Source of the DNA: Archangiaceae bacterium
Lineage (GTDB): Bacteria > Myxococcota > Myxococcia > Myxococcales > Myxococcaceae
DNA: 64,000 bases
Assembly (NCBI GenBank): GCA_016714225.1
Contig: JADJNS010000036.1
Location: forward strand, 1-64,000
Direction of reading: 5' to 3'
In this document: positions 10,288 to 18,900 of the stretch, piece after piece
How the letters are laid out: each line of letters starts with the position of its first letter
Numbering within the stretch: the first letter of the stretch is position 1
The notes under the pieces: generated by a model
What the model was told of the DNA's origin: nothing
What the model saw: only the letters and a program-made list of their open reading frames with translations
The model's database searches: none
Made by a program: the position numbers and the translations under genes

Positions 10288-11805
10288 TCAGCTCTGGCCG
10301 ATGCTGGCGGTGGTGCCGTCGGTGTACTTGTTACCCGTGGTGGTCGAGCCGGGCGGTGCCTGGCCGGGGCCTGCGCCCCACCCCGTCTTGTCGAAGACGT
10401 TGTCGGTCACCTTGATGTTGCCGCCGATGCCCTTGTTCTCGACGCTGACGCCCCAGCTCGAGTTCTGGTTGTTGTGAATGACCGCAATCAACCGGTTCTG
10501 GCTGATGGTGAGCCCCGAGATGAGCGGGTTGGGTGAGCCTCCGTACTGCACGAAGATGACCGCGCTGTTGCCGTGGCTCATGGTGTTGTGAATGAGCGAG
10601 TTGTTGGCGCCGGCGCTCACGAACACGCACTCGCTGTGACCGTCGGGCGCAGGCTGGTCGCCCATGGTCATGTCGTGCACGAACGAGTCTTGAATGAGCG
10701 TGTCGCCGTCTTGACGGAAGCCCTGCACCACGTGGTGCAGGTTCATGCGCGTGATGGTGGAGAGCGCCTGGGCCTTCGACCAGTTTCCGGTGAGCACTCC
10801 CAGCGTGCCGATGAAGGTCTTGCCGTCGGCACCGCCGCCCACTTCGACGTCGGTCGCGACCGAGCCAGGCCCCAGCGTCAGGCAGAAGTTGTTCTCACCG
10901 ATGCAGCGAATCAGCGACCGCGTGATGGTGACCTTCAGTGCGGTGCGCGCGTCGGTGCCGCCGTTGTTGTAGACCGGCCCCTGGATATCGAGCCCATCGA
11001 GGGTGGCTCCCGCCGAGGTGATGTCGAGCACGCCCTCGCCCCCGATGGTGCGCCACACCCAGCCCGGGCCGCTGGTGAGGTCTTGCGGCACGCGCTTCAG
11101 GGTGACGCCGGTGTGGCGGTACCCGGTGCAGTTGGCATCGGGGAAGGCCGGCCAGGCAGCGCAGCCGCCCGAAGGGTTGGGCGTGCCGGCGTCGGCGGTC
11201 GCTCCAGCGTCAGCGGTCGCTCCGGCGTCGGCGGCCGCTCCGGCGTCGACGGTGGTGCCGGCGTCGACGGCCGGCCCCGCGTCGGCGGCCGCGGGCGCAG
11301 GAGCCACCCAGGCGCGCAGCTCGGTGATGCTGTTCCAATCGTTCGCCGAGTTTCCGTACCCGACAATCTTCACGAACCGCGCGCGGCGGGCGGTGAAGGT
11401 GGTGGTGCGCAGCGCGCTCGAGGTGCCGCTGGAGTCGCCGGTGTAGACGGTGCTCCAGGTGCTCCCATCGACCGAGAGCGCCACCGCGAAGTGGGCCACC
11501 CGCAGGTTGCCCTGGTACCAGGCGATGCGAACGCCCCCGACCTTGAACACCTCGCCCAGGTCGCCGGTGAGCGTGGCGCCGGCGCCCTGGCCCGACCAGC
11601 GCGTGGAGTAGTCGAAGTCGTGCACGTTGCGCGCGAGGTTCGCATCGCTGGTGCTCGCCATGGCCGAGACGGGAGCGCGGCTGGTGTAGCCCGACAGCTG
11701 ATCGTCTTCGGCATCGAACGGCCCGTCGAGCTCGGGGCCCCCACACCCGGTCAGCGCGACCAGCACCACTGCTCCGAACAGCCACCCCTGCTGCGCCTTC
11801 GACAT
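10288..11805 (-). CDS. lipoprotein with F5/8-type (discoidin) domain and beta-helix-like domain
   Basis: A 505-residue exported protein. The signal ends in lipobox VALTGC (Cys about 21). Residues about 35-165 form a discoidin/F5-8 type C-like domain (SAMASTSDANLARNVHDFDYSTRWSG ... AVALSVDGSTWSTVYTGDS ... ARFVKIVGYGNS), a carbohydrate-binding fold. An Asp-Ala-Gly repeat linker follows (about 170-210), then a region with repeated short strands (GATLDGLDIQG ... TITRSLIRCIGEN ... SLIHNTMSHGNSAV ... LISGLTISQNRLIAV) resembling a right-handed parallel beta-helix of the pectate-lyase type. A surface polysaccharide-binding or lyase role is inferred; catalytic residues could not be assigned. Confidence 0.75.
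   Translation of the reverse strand: MSKAQQGWLFGAVVLVALTGCGGPELDGPFDAEDDQLSGYTSRAPVSAMASTSDANLARNVHDFDYSTRWSGQGAGATLTGDLGEVFKVGGVRIAWYQGNLRVAHFAVALSVDGSTWSTVYTGDSSGTSSALRTTTFTARRARFVKIVGYGNSANDWNSITELRAWVAPAPAAADAGPAVDAGTTVDAGAAADAGATADAGATADAGTPNPSGGCAAWPAFPDANCTGYRHTGVTLKRVPQDLTSGPGWVWRTIGGEGVLDITSAGATLDGLDIQGPVYNNGGTDARTALKVTITRSLIRCIGENNFCLTLGPGSVATDVEVGGGADGKTFIGTLGVLTGNWSKAQALSTITRMNLHHVVQGFRQDGDTLIQDSFVHDMTMGDQPAPDGHSECVFVSAGANNSLIHNTMSHGNSAVIFVQYGGSPNPLISGLTISQNRLIAVIHNNQNSSWGVSVENKGIGGNIKVTDNVFDKTGWGAGPGQAPPGSTTTGNKYTDGTTASIGQS
11184..11297 (-). repeat. 18-bp tandem repeats coding an Asp-Ala-Gly linker
   Basis: Six or so imperfect 18-bp units (GTCGGCGGTCGCTCCGGC type on the + strand) encode the DAGATADAG linker of the discoidin lipoprotein. 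Confidence 0.75.
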
Positions 11806-11916
11806 GAAGCCTCCCGATGAAGTGAGTGAGGCCGGCAGAGCAAGACCTCGGCCGCACCCCGCCGCAGGGGCAGAGGCGTGAAATCACGGCCGAAGCCGCG
11901 CGCCGCAGGGCCTGAA

Positions 11917-11939
11917 GCAGTCGCCCCGCAGGCGACTGC
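11917..11939 (-). terminator. stem-loop downstream of the PEGA kinase gene
   Basis: Perfect 9-bp stem GCAGTCGCC/GGCGACTGC around a 5-base loop, 34 bases past the kinase stop on the minus strand. No U-tract follows, so it may be a 3'-end protector rather than an intrinsic terminator. Confidence 0.4.
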
Positions 11940-11972
11940 GTCCAGCTCCGCGCTCCAGTCGGGCGTTCGCCG

Positions 11973-13408
11973 CTACCAGCTCACCACCAGGGTGGTCTCG
12001 CGGTTCGCGGTGACCACCAGGCTCTGGCGTCGACGGGTGCCGTCTTCTCGCGACAGCTCGAGCTGGTGGGTTCCCGCCTTGAGCGGCTGACGAAACAACG
12101 GAGTCACGCCCAGGTTCTGCCCGTCGACCTGCACCGAGGCGAAGCCGGGGCGCACGTCGATGGAGAGCCAACCCAACCCGGCCGGCGCTGCTGCGCGAGG
12201 TCTTCTTCGGCCGGGCCGGCGGCGCCGAGGCGGCTCGACCTTCGGGGCGGGGGCTTCGACCAGAGCTCCGCGCGGCCGGCGTCCACCGCCGCGACCTGGG
12301 GAGGCGTGACCTCGACGGGCGCTAGCGAGGCGGGCGCCTCTTTCCCCCGGAGCGCCACCCAGCCGGCTCCGGCGGCAGCGAGCACGAGCGCGGCGAGCGG
12401 GGCGACCGTCTTCCACCCGGTGCGGCGAGGCGGCGGAGCGCTGGGGGCCGCCGTGGACGGAGCCACGGCGCCCTGCTCCACGGTCATGGTGGCCACTCCC
12501 GCCGGCCGCGGGCCCCTCGACTTGCGGCGCGTCGTCGAGCTGCGCCCCGGTCGCCGCCAGCGCGCGAGCGTCTCACCGCCATCGTCGGCGAGCAGCGCCT
12601 CGAGCGCCTCGCCGAAGGCGCGGGCGGTGGCCGGCCGCTGCGCGGGGTCTTTCGAGACCGCCGAAGCCACCAGGGCGTAGAGCCCCGCGGGCAGCCCGGG
12701 TCGCTTCTCTTCCAGGCTCGGCACCGAGCCGAACAGCAGCGCGCTCAAGATGGCCGCGTCGGTTCGCTGGGGAAAGGCGCACTCACCCACCAGCCACTCG
12801 AGCATCATCAACCCCAGCGCGTAGAGGTCAGACCGCGCGTCGAGAGGCTCACCGCGCGCCTGCTCGGGCGAGAGGTAGCGAATGCTGCCGCGCACCACGC
12901 CCGAAGCGGTCAGCGTGGCATCGAGCTGGTCGACCCGGGCAATTCCGAAGTCGATCAGCTTGAGCACGCCGTCGCGGCAGAGAAACAGGTTCGAGGGCTT
13001 CAAGTCGCGGTGCACCAGGCGAAGGGTCTGGGCGTGCTCGAGCCCGGCGATGACCTGGCGCGCCACTGCGACCACGCGCTCCCAGGGCTGCTGGGCGCCA
13101 GGCACCGGCAGCAGCCGGGCCAGCGTCCACCCCGTAAGCAGCTCCATCACCAGAAAGGGCCGCCCGGCGTCGACGCCGAAGTCGAGCGTGCGCGCCAGGT
13201 TGGGGTGATGGAGGAGCGTGCCGATGCGCGCCTCGGACTCGAAGCGGCGGACGACGTCTAAAGCGAGCTCGGAGTCCCGATGCAGCGTCTTGAGCGCCAC
13301 GCGCTGGTCCGGCTGCGCCGCGGGGCACGCCTCCCAGACCTCGCCCATGCCACCGCGCGCGATGAGACGAAGCAGGCGGTAGGCCCCCAGCCGGTGGTCG
13401 TCACTCAT
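11973..13408 (-). CDS. Ser/Thr protein kinase with C-terminal PEGA domain (frameshifted)
   Basis: From MSDDHRLGAYRLLRLI the kinase domain is complete: Gly-rich loop ARGGMGEVW, Lys40 (VALK), HRD 133-135 in LVHRDLKPSN, DFG 153-155, and the APE-region equivalent SPEQARG. A membrane segment (APLAALVLAAAGAGWVAL) follows a Pro/Arg-rich linker, so the kinase is cytoplasmic and the C-terminus periplasmic. The C-terminal PEGA-like domain (WLSIDVRPGFASVQVDGQNLG ... GTHQLELSREDG) lies in another frame; one base missing near 12263 separates the two. ATG 13408 is preferred over upstream in-frame codons because family similarity begins there. It is divergent from, and 32 bp from, the gene at 13441. Confidence 0.85.
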
Positions 13409-13440
13409 CGCGCTCAGGCCACGAGTATACTGATCAACTC

Positions 13441-14349
13441 TTGCGCGCCTCTCTGGTCGCCTTGCACTGCCTGATGGCGTCGAGCGCGTGGGCTTCAGAG
13501 TCGGCGCGGCACCTGAAGCTCGCCCAGTCGATGCTCGAGCGGTTCGACCTGCGCGCCGCGGCCGCTGAAGCGACGCGCGCGCTCGAGGCAGGTGACTCGA
13601 CCGTCGACGAGACCTGGCAGCTTCACGCCGTGCTCGCCCAGGCCCACGCAGCCATGGGCCAGGCCGATGCCGCGCTCGAGCGATTCCGCTGCACCCTCGA
13701 GCTTCAGCCCGCCTTCGTCTTGCCCGCCGATGCTTCACCCAAGCTCACCGCGCCGTACCGCGAGGCCAGACGCCAGCTGGCTGGCAGCGTGCTGCGGCTG
13801 CGCGTCACCTCTGCCGCGGCGGGGCCCGGGCTCGTCGAGACCACGGTCGAGGCCGAGGGAGACGCCAACGGGCTGGTGCGGGCCGGGTCGCTCAGCCACG
13901 GGTCGGGGCCGGCCGAGGCGAAGCTCCCGCTGGTGGGGCCGTTTCCCCTGCGGGTGAAGTGGCCCTGCAGCGACACCTGCGCCTATCGGGTGGTGGTGGT
14001 CGACGCGCACGGCAACGCCCTCGCGCAGGCCGGCACGGCCGAGCACCCGCTCGAGGTGAGGCCCTCGCTCTTCGTCGAGACTCCCGCGCCCAGGCCCTCG
14101 CGCCCCTGGTACGCCCGGCCCTGGGTCTACGGCGCCGCCGGTGTGGCGCTGGCGGGCGTGGCCCTGTACTTCGGTCTTCACTACACGGCTGAAGAGCGTC
14201 AGCTGCTCGCCCTCACCCAAGACCGCGCCAACTCTGACTACGCACGCGTACAGGCGTTGGACGCCGCCCGCCACCGGGAGCACGCCTTCATGTGGGGCGC
14301 CATCGGGCTCGCCGCCATCGCGGCCGGAGCTGCCATTCTGACCTTCTGA
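13441..14349 (+). CDS. exported TPR-like protein with C-terminal membrane segments
   Basis: A 302-residue protein starting at TTG, with a signal-like N-terminus (LVALHCLMASSAWASE), two or three TPR-like helix pairs (ARHLKLAQSMLERFDLRAAAAEATRALEAGD ... VLAQAHAAMGQADAALERFRCTLELQP), a beta-rich middle domain, and two hydrophobic segments (about 225-248 and 283-302) bracketing a charged helix. The organisation resembles myxobacterial PEGA/TPR envelope proteins encoded beside kinases. It stops one base before the ATG of the FHA regulator, so the two are co-transcribed. Function unknown; a scaffold for kinase signalling is inference. Confidence 0.7.
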   Translation: MRASLVALHCLMASSAWASESARHLKLAQSMLERFDLRAAAAEATRALEAGDSTVDETWQLHAVLAQAHAAMGQADAALERFRCTLELQPAFVLPADASPKLTAPYREARRQLAGSVLRLRVTSAAAGPGLVETTVEAEGDANGLVRAGSLSHGSGPAEAKLPLVGPFPLRVKWPCSDTCAYRVVVVDAHGNALAQAGTAEHPLEVRPSLFVETPAPRPSRPWYARPWVYGAAGVALAGVALYFGLHYTAEERQLLALTQDRANSDYARVQALDAARHREHAFMWGAIGLAAIAAGAAILTF

Positions 14350-14350
14350 C

Positions 14351-15688
14351 ATGGGCCCGACGCGAAGCTCCCACACGCTGACGCTGACGCATCACCCCCA
14401 GCAGCACGTGCTCGACGTGCCCGTGCTCGAGGTGCAAGCCACCTCGCCCGACGGGGCCCGGTGCTCGACCCCGCTCGGGTTGCGAGCGGTGACCATCGGC
14501 TCTGGAGCTGGCTGCGACCTGGTGTTGAATGACCCGGCCGTCTCGCGCGTGCACTGCCAGCTGGCGCTCACCGAGCACGGCATCGAGCTGACCGACCTGG
14601 GCAGCAAGAACGGCGTCTTCGTGGGGGCCGCCCAGGTTCTGCAGGCGCGGGTGCTGCCCGGCGCGGTCATCACCCTGGGCGGGTCGCAGCTGTCGGTGAA
14701 TGGGAAGAGCCAGTGGGCGCAGGTGCCGCTCTTTCCCGCTGGCGAGTGGGCGGGCGCCATCGGCCCCAGCCTGGTCATGCGCGCGCTGTTCGCCCAGCTC
14801 GAGAGCCTGGCCCGGCAGACGGGCCCGGTCTTGATTCGCGGCGAGTCGGGTACCGGCAAAGACCTGCTCGCGCGGGGGCTGCACGAGCGGGGGCCGAACC
14901 GCGCCGGCCCCTTCGTCGTCTTCGACTGCGCCAGCGTCAGCCCCGACCTCTTCGAGGCCCAGCTCTTCGGCTACGAGGCCGGGGCGTTCACCGGCGCGGC
15001 CGGAGAGAAAGACGGCCTGTTTCAAGAAGCCGAAGGCGGCACGCTGCTGCTCGACGAGGTGGCGGCTCTTCCCGACTCACTCCAGGTGCGGCTCTTGCGC
15101 GCGCTGGACACCTCAGAAGTTCGGCGCCTCGGTGCGAGCGCGTACCGCAAGGTGAAGACCCGCGTGGTGGCCACCAGCCGGCTCGACCCGCGCGGGGCCG
15201 ACCCGGTCTCGGGCCTGCGAAGAGACCTCTACCACCGGCTCGCGGGCTGGGACGTCACCGTGCCCCCGCTGAGAGAGCGGCTCGACGACCTGCCCGCGCT
15301 GGTCGAGCACCTGCTGGCCCGGCAGTCACCGCCGTCGCCGAAGAAGAACCTGCCGCCCCACTGGAGCTCGCTGCTCGCCTCGCACCATTGGCCGGGCAAC
15401 GTTCGCGAGCTGAAGAACCTGCTGCTGCGACTCACGCTCTTCCCCGAGGCCGCCCCGCAGCTCGAGGAGTCGCTGGCCAGCCCCTTCAGCCCCCTCGCCT
15501 CGTTCGAGGGAATGACGCTCTCGGACGCCAGGGCCAAGGTGGTCGACGACTTCGAGCAGGCCTTTCTGCGCGCCCGGCTGCGCGCCCACCAGGGCAAGGT
15601 CTCGGCGTTCGCCGAGTCGCTCGGCGTGGGCCGCCAGTTCGCGTACAAGCTCATCGCGCGCTTCGGCCTGACCACCGACGACGACTGA
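14351..15688 (+). CDS. FHA-domain sigma-54-dependent transcriptional activator
   Basis: A 445-residue regulator with an N-terminal FHA domain (about 45-110; VTIGSGAGCDLVLNDPAVSRVHCQ, LTDLGSKNGVFV), which binds phosphothreonine, then a sigma-54 AAA+ domain: Walker A GESGTGKD (164-171), GAFTGA (211-216), Walker B LLLDEVAAL, WPGNVREL, and a degenerate Fis-type HTH (GKVSAFAESLGVGRQFAYKLIARFG). It is expected to activate RNA polymerase-sigma-54 when its FHA domain docks a phosphorylated partner. The adjacent divergent Ser/Thr kinase is an obvious candidate source of that phosphate (inference). Confidence 0.9.
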   Translation: MGPTRSSHTLTLTHHPQQHVLDVPVLEVQATSPDGARCSTPLGLRAVTIGSGAGCDLVLNDPAVSRVHCQLALTEHGIELTDLGSKNGVFVGAAQVLQARVLPGAVITLGGSQLSVNGKSQWAQVPLFPAGEWAGAIGPSLVMRALFAQLESLARQTGPVLIRGESGTGKDLLARGLHERGPNRAGPFVVFDCASVSPDLFEAQLFGYEAGAFTGAAGEKDGLFQEAEGGTLLLDEVAALPDSLQVRLLRALDTSEVRRLGASAYRKVKTRVVATSRLDPRGADPVSGLRRDLYHRLAGWDVTVPPLRERLDDLPALVEHLLARQSPPSPKKNLPPHWSSLLASHHWPGNVRELKNLLLRLTLFPEAAPQLEESLASPFSPLASFEGMTLSDARAKVVDDFEQAFLRARLRAHQGKVSAFAESLGVGRQFAYKLIARFGLTTDDD

Positions 15689-15692
15689 GCGC

Positions 15693-16313
15693 TCAGCGCG
15701 CGCAGGCGCTGGCTTGAATGAGCTCGAAGGCCGACACCATCGGGTCGTCTTTGATGGGCACGAAGCCGATGGTGAGGGTGAGCCCATCGGCCGCGACGGT
15801 GAAGCGCTTCTGCAGCGCGGTGGCGAAGCCGACGCTGTCGACCACGTCGAGGTCCTCCACGAGCGTCTGCCCCTGGGCGGTCACCCCGAAGCGCCGGGCC
15901 CCGCGGGCGGCGTAGGCGCCGGCAATCTCGGCGAAGTGCAGCCGGAGCGCGTACTGGGCGGCGCACGGCACCGGCACCGCGTAGTCGGTCAGGCCCCAGC
16001 GGTACTTCTGGTACAGAAAGTCGTCGTCGGTGTTCGCCACCGCGACGTTCACCGCGTCGATTCGGCCCCCGTGAGCGTACCGGTCGCTGAGCCAGGTGTG
16101 CCCCTGCGAGTCGACCCGGTCGGTGTCTGCACCCGCGCTCACCCGCAGCTCGAAGGGGCTGGCGAGCCGCTGCACGCAGGCAGCCCAGAGACACTGGCCC
16201 TCGCTTCCGCACGCGGCGTCGTCGGTGCAGGGGTAGCCCGCCGGGTCGACGGCGATGTCTTTCAAGCACGCGGTGAGGGCCAGCGCGAGAGGGAGCGCCC
16301 GCCTCACCTTCAT
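15693..16313 (-). CDS. malectin-like domain lipoprotein
   Basis: A 206-residue lipoprotein with signal MKVRRALPLALALTAC. A Cys-rich stretch (YPCTDDAACGSEGQCLWAACV) precedes a malectin-like carbohydrate-binding domain: LRVSAGADTDRVDSQGHTWLSDRYAHGG, YQKYRWGLTDYAVPVPCAAQYALRLHFAEI, FGVTAQGQTLVEDLDVVDSVG, and terminal LTIGFVPIKDDPMVSAFELIQ. Malectin folds bind oligosaccharides. The start at 16313 is chosen because the signal peptide begins there; the frame stays open further upstream. Surface sugar binding is inferred. Confidence 0.8.
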   Translation of the reverse strand: MKVRRALPLALALTACLKDIAVDPAGYPCTDDAACGSEGQCLWAACVQRLASPFELRVSAGADTDRVDSQGHTWLSDRYAHGGRIDAVNVAVANTDDDFLYQKYRWGLTDYAVPVPCAAQYALRLHFAEIAGAYAARGARRFGVTAQGQTLVEDLDVVDSVGFATALQKRFTVAADGLTLTIGFVPIKDDPMVSAFELIQASACAR

Positions 16314-16427
16314 GCGCACCAGCCACTCGCAGTGGCGCGCAAGAGGCCTTCGCAGCTGCGAGGTGCGCCTGCGGCAGACACGGCAGCGTTCATACCACGG
16401 CAGGCCTCGCCCACCTGAAATGCGTCC

Positions 16428-16458
16428 TTGACGGCGCAGTGCGCCGTTTGCATCTAAT
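16428..16458 (+). promoter_or_regulatory. sigma-70-like promoter with a perfect palindrome between -35 and -10
   Basis: TTGACG (16428-16433), 19-bp spacer, TCTAAT (16453-16458; a 17-bp alternative is CATCTA). The spacer holds ACGGCGCA-G-TGCGCCGT (16431-16447), a perfect 8+1+8 dyad, the position of a repressor operator. It lies 13 bases upstream of the ORF at 16471. The dyad could alternatively fold as a hairpin in RNA. Confidence 0.45.
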
Positions 16459-16470
16459 CTCAACGCCTCG

Positions 16471-16755
16471 ATGTCCCGCCGCTGTCGTCAGCTCTCCACC
16501 GTGCTCTTCATCGCCCTGCTCCAGCTGGCGGGCATCGTCGGCATTGGAGCTGCCTTGAAGGCCGCCGCCGCCGCTCCGTCGTCGACAGGCGCGGGCGCGA
16601 CCGTGTTGGCCGAAGAAGAGCTCGACGACGTGGTCGCCGACCTCTTCGAGCTCCCGGTGTTCGCGCCCATGGCGCTGGCCGCGCGCTGGGAGCTCGAGCA
16701 CCTGCCCCCCGCGCCCGTTCACCTGGAGCGCGAGGGGCGACCTCCGTCTGCGTGA
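16471..16755 (+). CDS. small single-pass membrane or exported protein
   Basis: A 94-residue ORF starting MSRRCRQLSTVLFIALLQLAGIVGIGAAL: basic N-terminus and one hydrophobic segment (about 9-31), then an Ala-rich stretch and an acidic segment (LAEEELDDVVADLFELPVF). No family is recognised. Independent evidence that it is real: a promoter with a palindromic operator just upstream and a classical intrinsic terminator (16774-16805) 18 bases after the stop, making a self-contained unit. No clear ribosome-binding site is visible, so the transcript may have a very short leader. Confidence 0.55.
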   Translation: MSRRCRQLSTVLFIALLQLAGIVGIGAALKAAAAAPSSTGAGATVLAEEELDDVVADLFELPVFAPMALAARWELEHLPPAPVHLEREGRPPSA

Positions 16756-16773
16756 GTGAGTCGTGATTGGTCG

Positions 16774-16805
16774 CGGCGCGCCGATCTCGGCGCGCCGGGC
16801 TTTTC
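16774..16805 (+). terminator. intrinsic terminator
   Basis: CGGCGCGCCG-ATCT-CGGCGCGCCG forms a perfect 10-bp stem with a tetraloop, followed by GGCTTTTCT. It closes the small gene at 16471-16755 and lies only about 30 bases before the next ATG. Confidence 0.8.
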
Positions 16806-16834
16806 TCCCACCCACCCCTCGCTGAGGTCTCCCA

Positions 16835-18898
16835 ATGGCTGCTGCCGTGAAGCGGGTAACTCGCCCGCGCAAACAAACCCCTGTCTGGCAGGGCGAATAT
16901 CTGGCGATGTTCCACGACTGGCTCTCGGGCTGGCGTGACGTGCTCAAGACCTCGCCTGGCAACGACGTGCTCGCGGGCCTGACCGTCGCAGCCGTCGCGT
17001 TGCCGCTCAACGTCGCGCTCGCGGTCGCGTGCGGGTTGCCTCCCATCGCGGGTCTGGTCGCGGGAGCCATCGGCGGCGGCATCGCCGGCTTCTTCGGCGG
17101 AGCGAAGCTGCAGGTCACCGGCCCCGCTGCCGCGCTGTCGGTGATGGTGCTCGACATCGCGGGGCGCTTCGGCGCCACCGGCGTCGCGGCTGCCACGGTG
17201 TTCGTCGGCGTGGTGAGCCTCGGGCTCGCGGCGGCGCGCGCCGGCAAGCTGATGAACCGGGTGCCCGAGTCGGTGCTCGCCGGCTTCACCACCGGCGTGG
17301 GCCTCAAGCTGCTCGACGGACAGCTGCCCGAGCTGCTCGGCTTCAACTACCGCGTCAGCGAGCTGAGCCAGATGATGCACCGGCCCACCTGGCTGCACGA
17401 GGTGTCGTGGCTCGCGGTGGTGTGCGGGCTGTTCGTCGCGCTGCTGGTCACCACCACGGCGCACTTCAAGCGCTTCCCCGCGGCCATCATCGGCATCAGC
17501 CTGGTGACGCTGGTCTCGGTCTACGTGGGCTTCGACATCGAGCGGGTCGGCTCGCTGCCCAGCTCGTTTCCTCCGCCGAAGGTGCCGCTGGTGGCGGATG
17601 ATCAGTGGCTCGAGCTGCTCATCGCCGTGCTGCCGCTCTCGCTGCTCGCCGGCGTCGAATCGCTGCTGTCGGCGCGCGCCATCGACCGCATGTCGAAGAC
17701 GAAGACGCCGCACAACTCGAACCTCGAGCTGTTCGGGCAGGGCCTCGCGAACCTGGTGACCGGCTTCTTCCAGGGCATGCCGGTGACCGGGGTGGTGGTG
17801 CGCTCGTCGGTGAACTACCAGAGCGGAGCGAAGACGCGGCTCTCGGCGATTCTGCACGCGGGTCTGCTTGCGCTCGCGGTGATGTGGCTGTCGACCGAGA
17901 TCGGCCAGGTGCCGCTGGCGGCGCTCGCCGGGCTGCTGCTGGTCATCGGCGTTCGTCTCATCGAGATGAAGACGCTCATCGAACTCGCGAAGAACGAGAA
18001 GATCGAAGCGCTCGCGTTTCTGGTGACCGCCGTCGGTACGGTGTCGGGCCACCTGATGCTCGGCATCGTCGCCGGCATCGCGCTGCACGCCCTGAACCAC
18101 TGGCTGCACCGGCACGAAGACGCCGAGAACGAAGAGCTCAAGCGCGACGACGTGAAGGGCATTCGCGCAGTGCTCGGGCCCGAGCGGGCGAAGGCGCGAG
18201 AGGCGCAGCCGTACGCCGGCACGAGTGAGGCAGCGGCCTGGCTGCGGCACATTCGCGACCAGGCGCTGAAGGCGAAGAGCGCGTTCGTGCACCCGCAGGC
18301 CAGCGTCATCGGGCGCGTGGTGTTGGGGCGTGACGTGCACGTGGCGGCGAACGCGTCGGTGCGCGCCGACGAGGGCACTCCGTTCTTCATCGGCGACCAC
18401 ACCAACCTGCAAGACGGCGTGGTGCTGCACGCGCTCAAAGACCGGCAGGTGCAGGTCGCCGGTGAAGGGTGGGCGGTGTACATCGGCAGGAACGTCTCGA
18501 TCGCGCACGACGCGCTGGTGCACGGGCCCTGCTACGTCGGCGACGACACGTTCATCGGCTTCAAGTCGATCGTGCACGACAGCATCGTCGGAGCGAACTG
18601 CTTCATCGGTCACGGCGCGCTGGTGGTGGGCGTCGAGATACCCGATGGGCGGCACGTTCCGCACGGGAAGATCGTCGACTCGGCCGACGTCGTCGCGTCG
18701 CTGCCGATGGCCGGCGAAGCGCACCAGCACTTCAACGACGACGTCGTCGAGGTGAACCGCGGCCTGGCCCAGGCCTACCAGCAGCTCGAGTCTTCGCTGC
18801 GCACGCCGGTGGTGAACGAAGAAGAAGCCGAAGACCGTGAACCCATACCCGCCTGGGACCAGCGCTGGTCCCCCCACCTCGACAAGGAGCGATTCTAG
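16835..18898 (+). CDS. SulP-family anion transporter fused to a CcmM-like gamma-carbonic anhydrase
   Basis: A 687-residue fusion. Residues about 40-425 are a SulP transporter (about 11-12 membrane segments; NDVLAGLTVAAVALPLNVALA, LQVTGPAAALSVM, TGFFQGMPVTGVVVRSSVNYQSGAKT). The usual STAS domain is absent. After a charged linker, residues about 483-625 are a left-handed beta-helix very like the gamma-CA domain of carboxysomal CcmM (SVRADEGTPFFIG, LQDGVVLHAL, VSIAHDALVHGP, VEIPDGRHVPHGK). The three zinc His are present: His532, His558 and His563. Expected role: bicarbonate or sulfate movement coupled to CO2/bicarbonate conversion at the inner membrane. ATG 16835 has GAGGT upstream; Met25 (16907) is an alternative, since the terminator at 16774-16805 leaves little room for a promoter. 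Two SPFH genes follow directly. Confidence 0.9.
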   Translation: MAAAVKRVTRPRKQTPVWQGEYLAMFHDWLSGWRDVLKTSPGNDVLAGLTVAAVALPLNVALAVACGLPPIAGLVAGAIGGGIAGFFGGAKLQVTGPAAALSVMVLDIAGRFGATGVAAATVFVGVVSLGLAAARAGKLMNRVPESVLAGFTTGVGLKLLDGQLPELLGFNYRVSELSQMMHRPTWLHEVSWLAVVCGLFVALLVTTTAHFKRFPAAIIGISLVTLVSVYVGFDIERVGSLPSSFPPPKVPLVADDQWLELLIAVLPLSLLAGVESLLSARAIDRMSKTKTPHNSNLELFGQGLANLVTGFFQGMPVTGVVVRSSVNYQSGAKTRLSAILHAGLLALAVMWLSTEIGQVPLAALAGLLLVIGVRLIEMKTLIELAKNEKIEALAFLVTAVGTVSGHLMLGIVAGIALHALNHWLHRHEDAENEELKRDDVKGIRAVLGPERAKAREAQPYAGTSEAAAWLRHIRDQALKAKSAFVHPQASVIGRVVLGRDVHVAANASVRADEGTPFFIGDHTNLQDGVVLHALKDRQVQVAGEGWAVYIGRNVSIAHDALVHGPCYVGDDTFIGFKSIVHDSIVGANCFIGHGALVVGVEIPDGRHVPHGKIVDSADVVASLPMAGEAHQHFNDDVVEVNRGLAQAYQQLESSLRTPVVNEEEAEDREPIPAWDQRWSPHLDKERF

Positions 18899-18900
18899 AA

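Noticed and set aside
16508..18877. 789-residue minus-strand open frame opposite the SulP-CA gene
   Set aside because: No protein-like features; the plus strand has strong domain matches.
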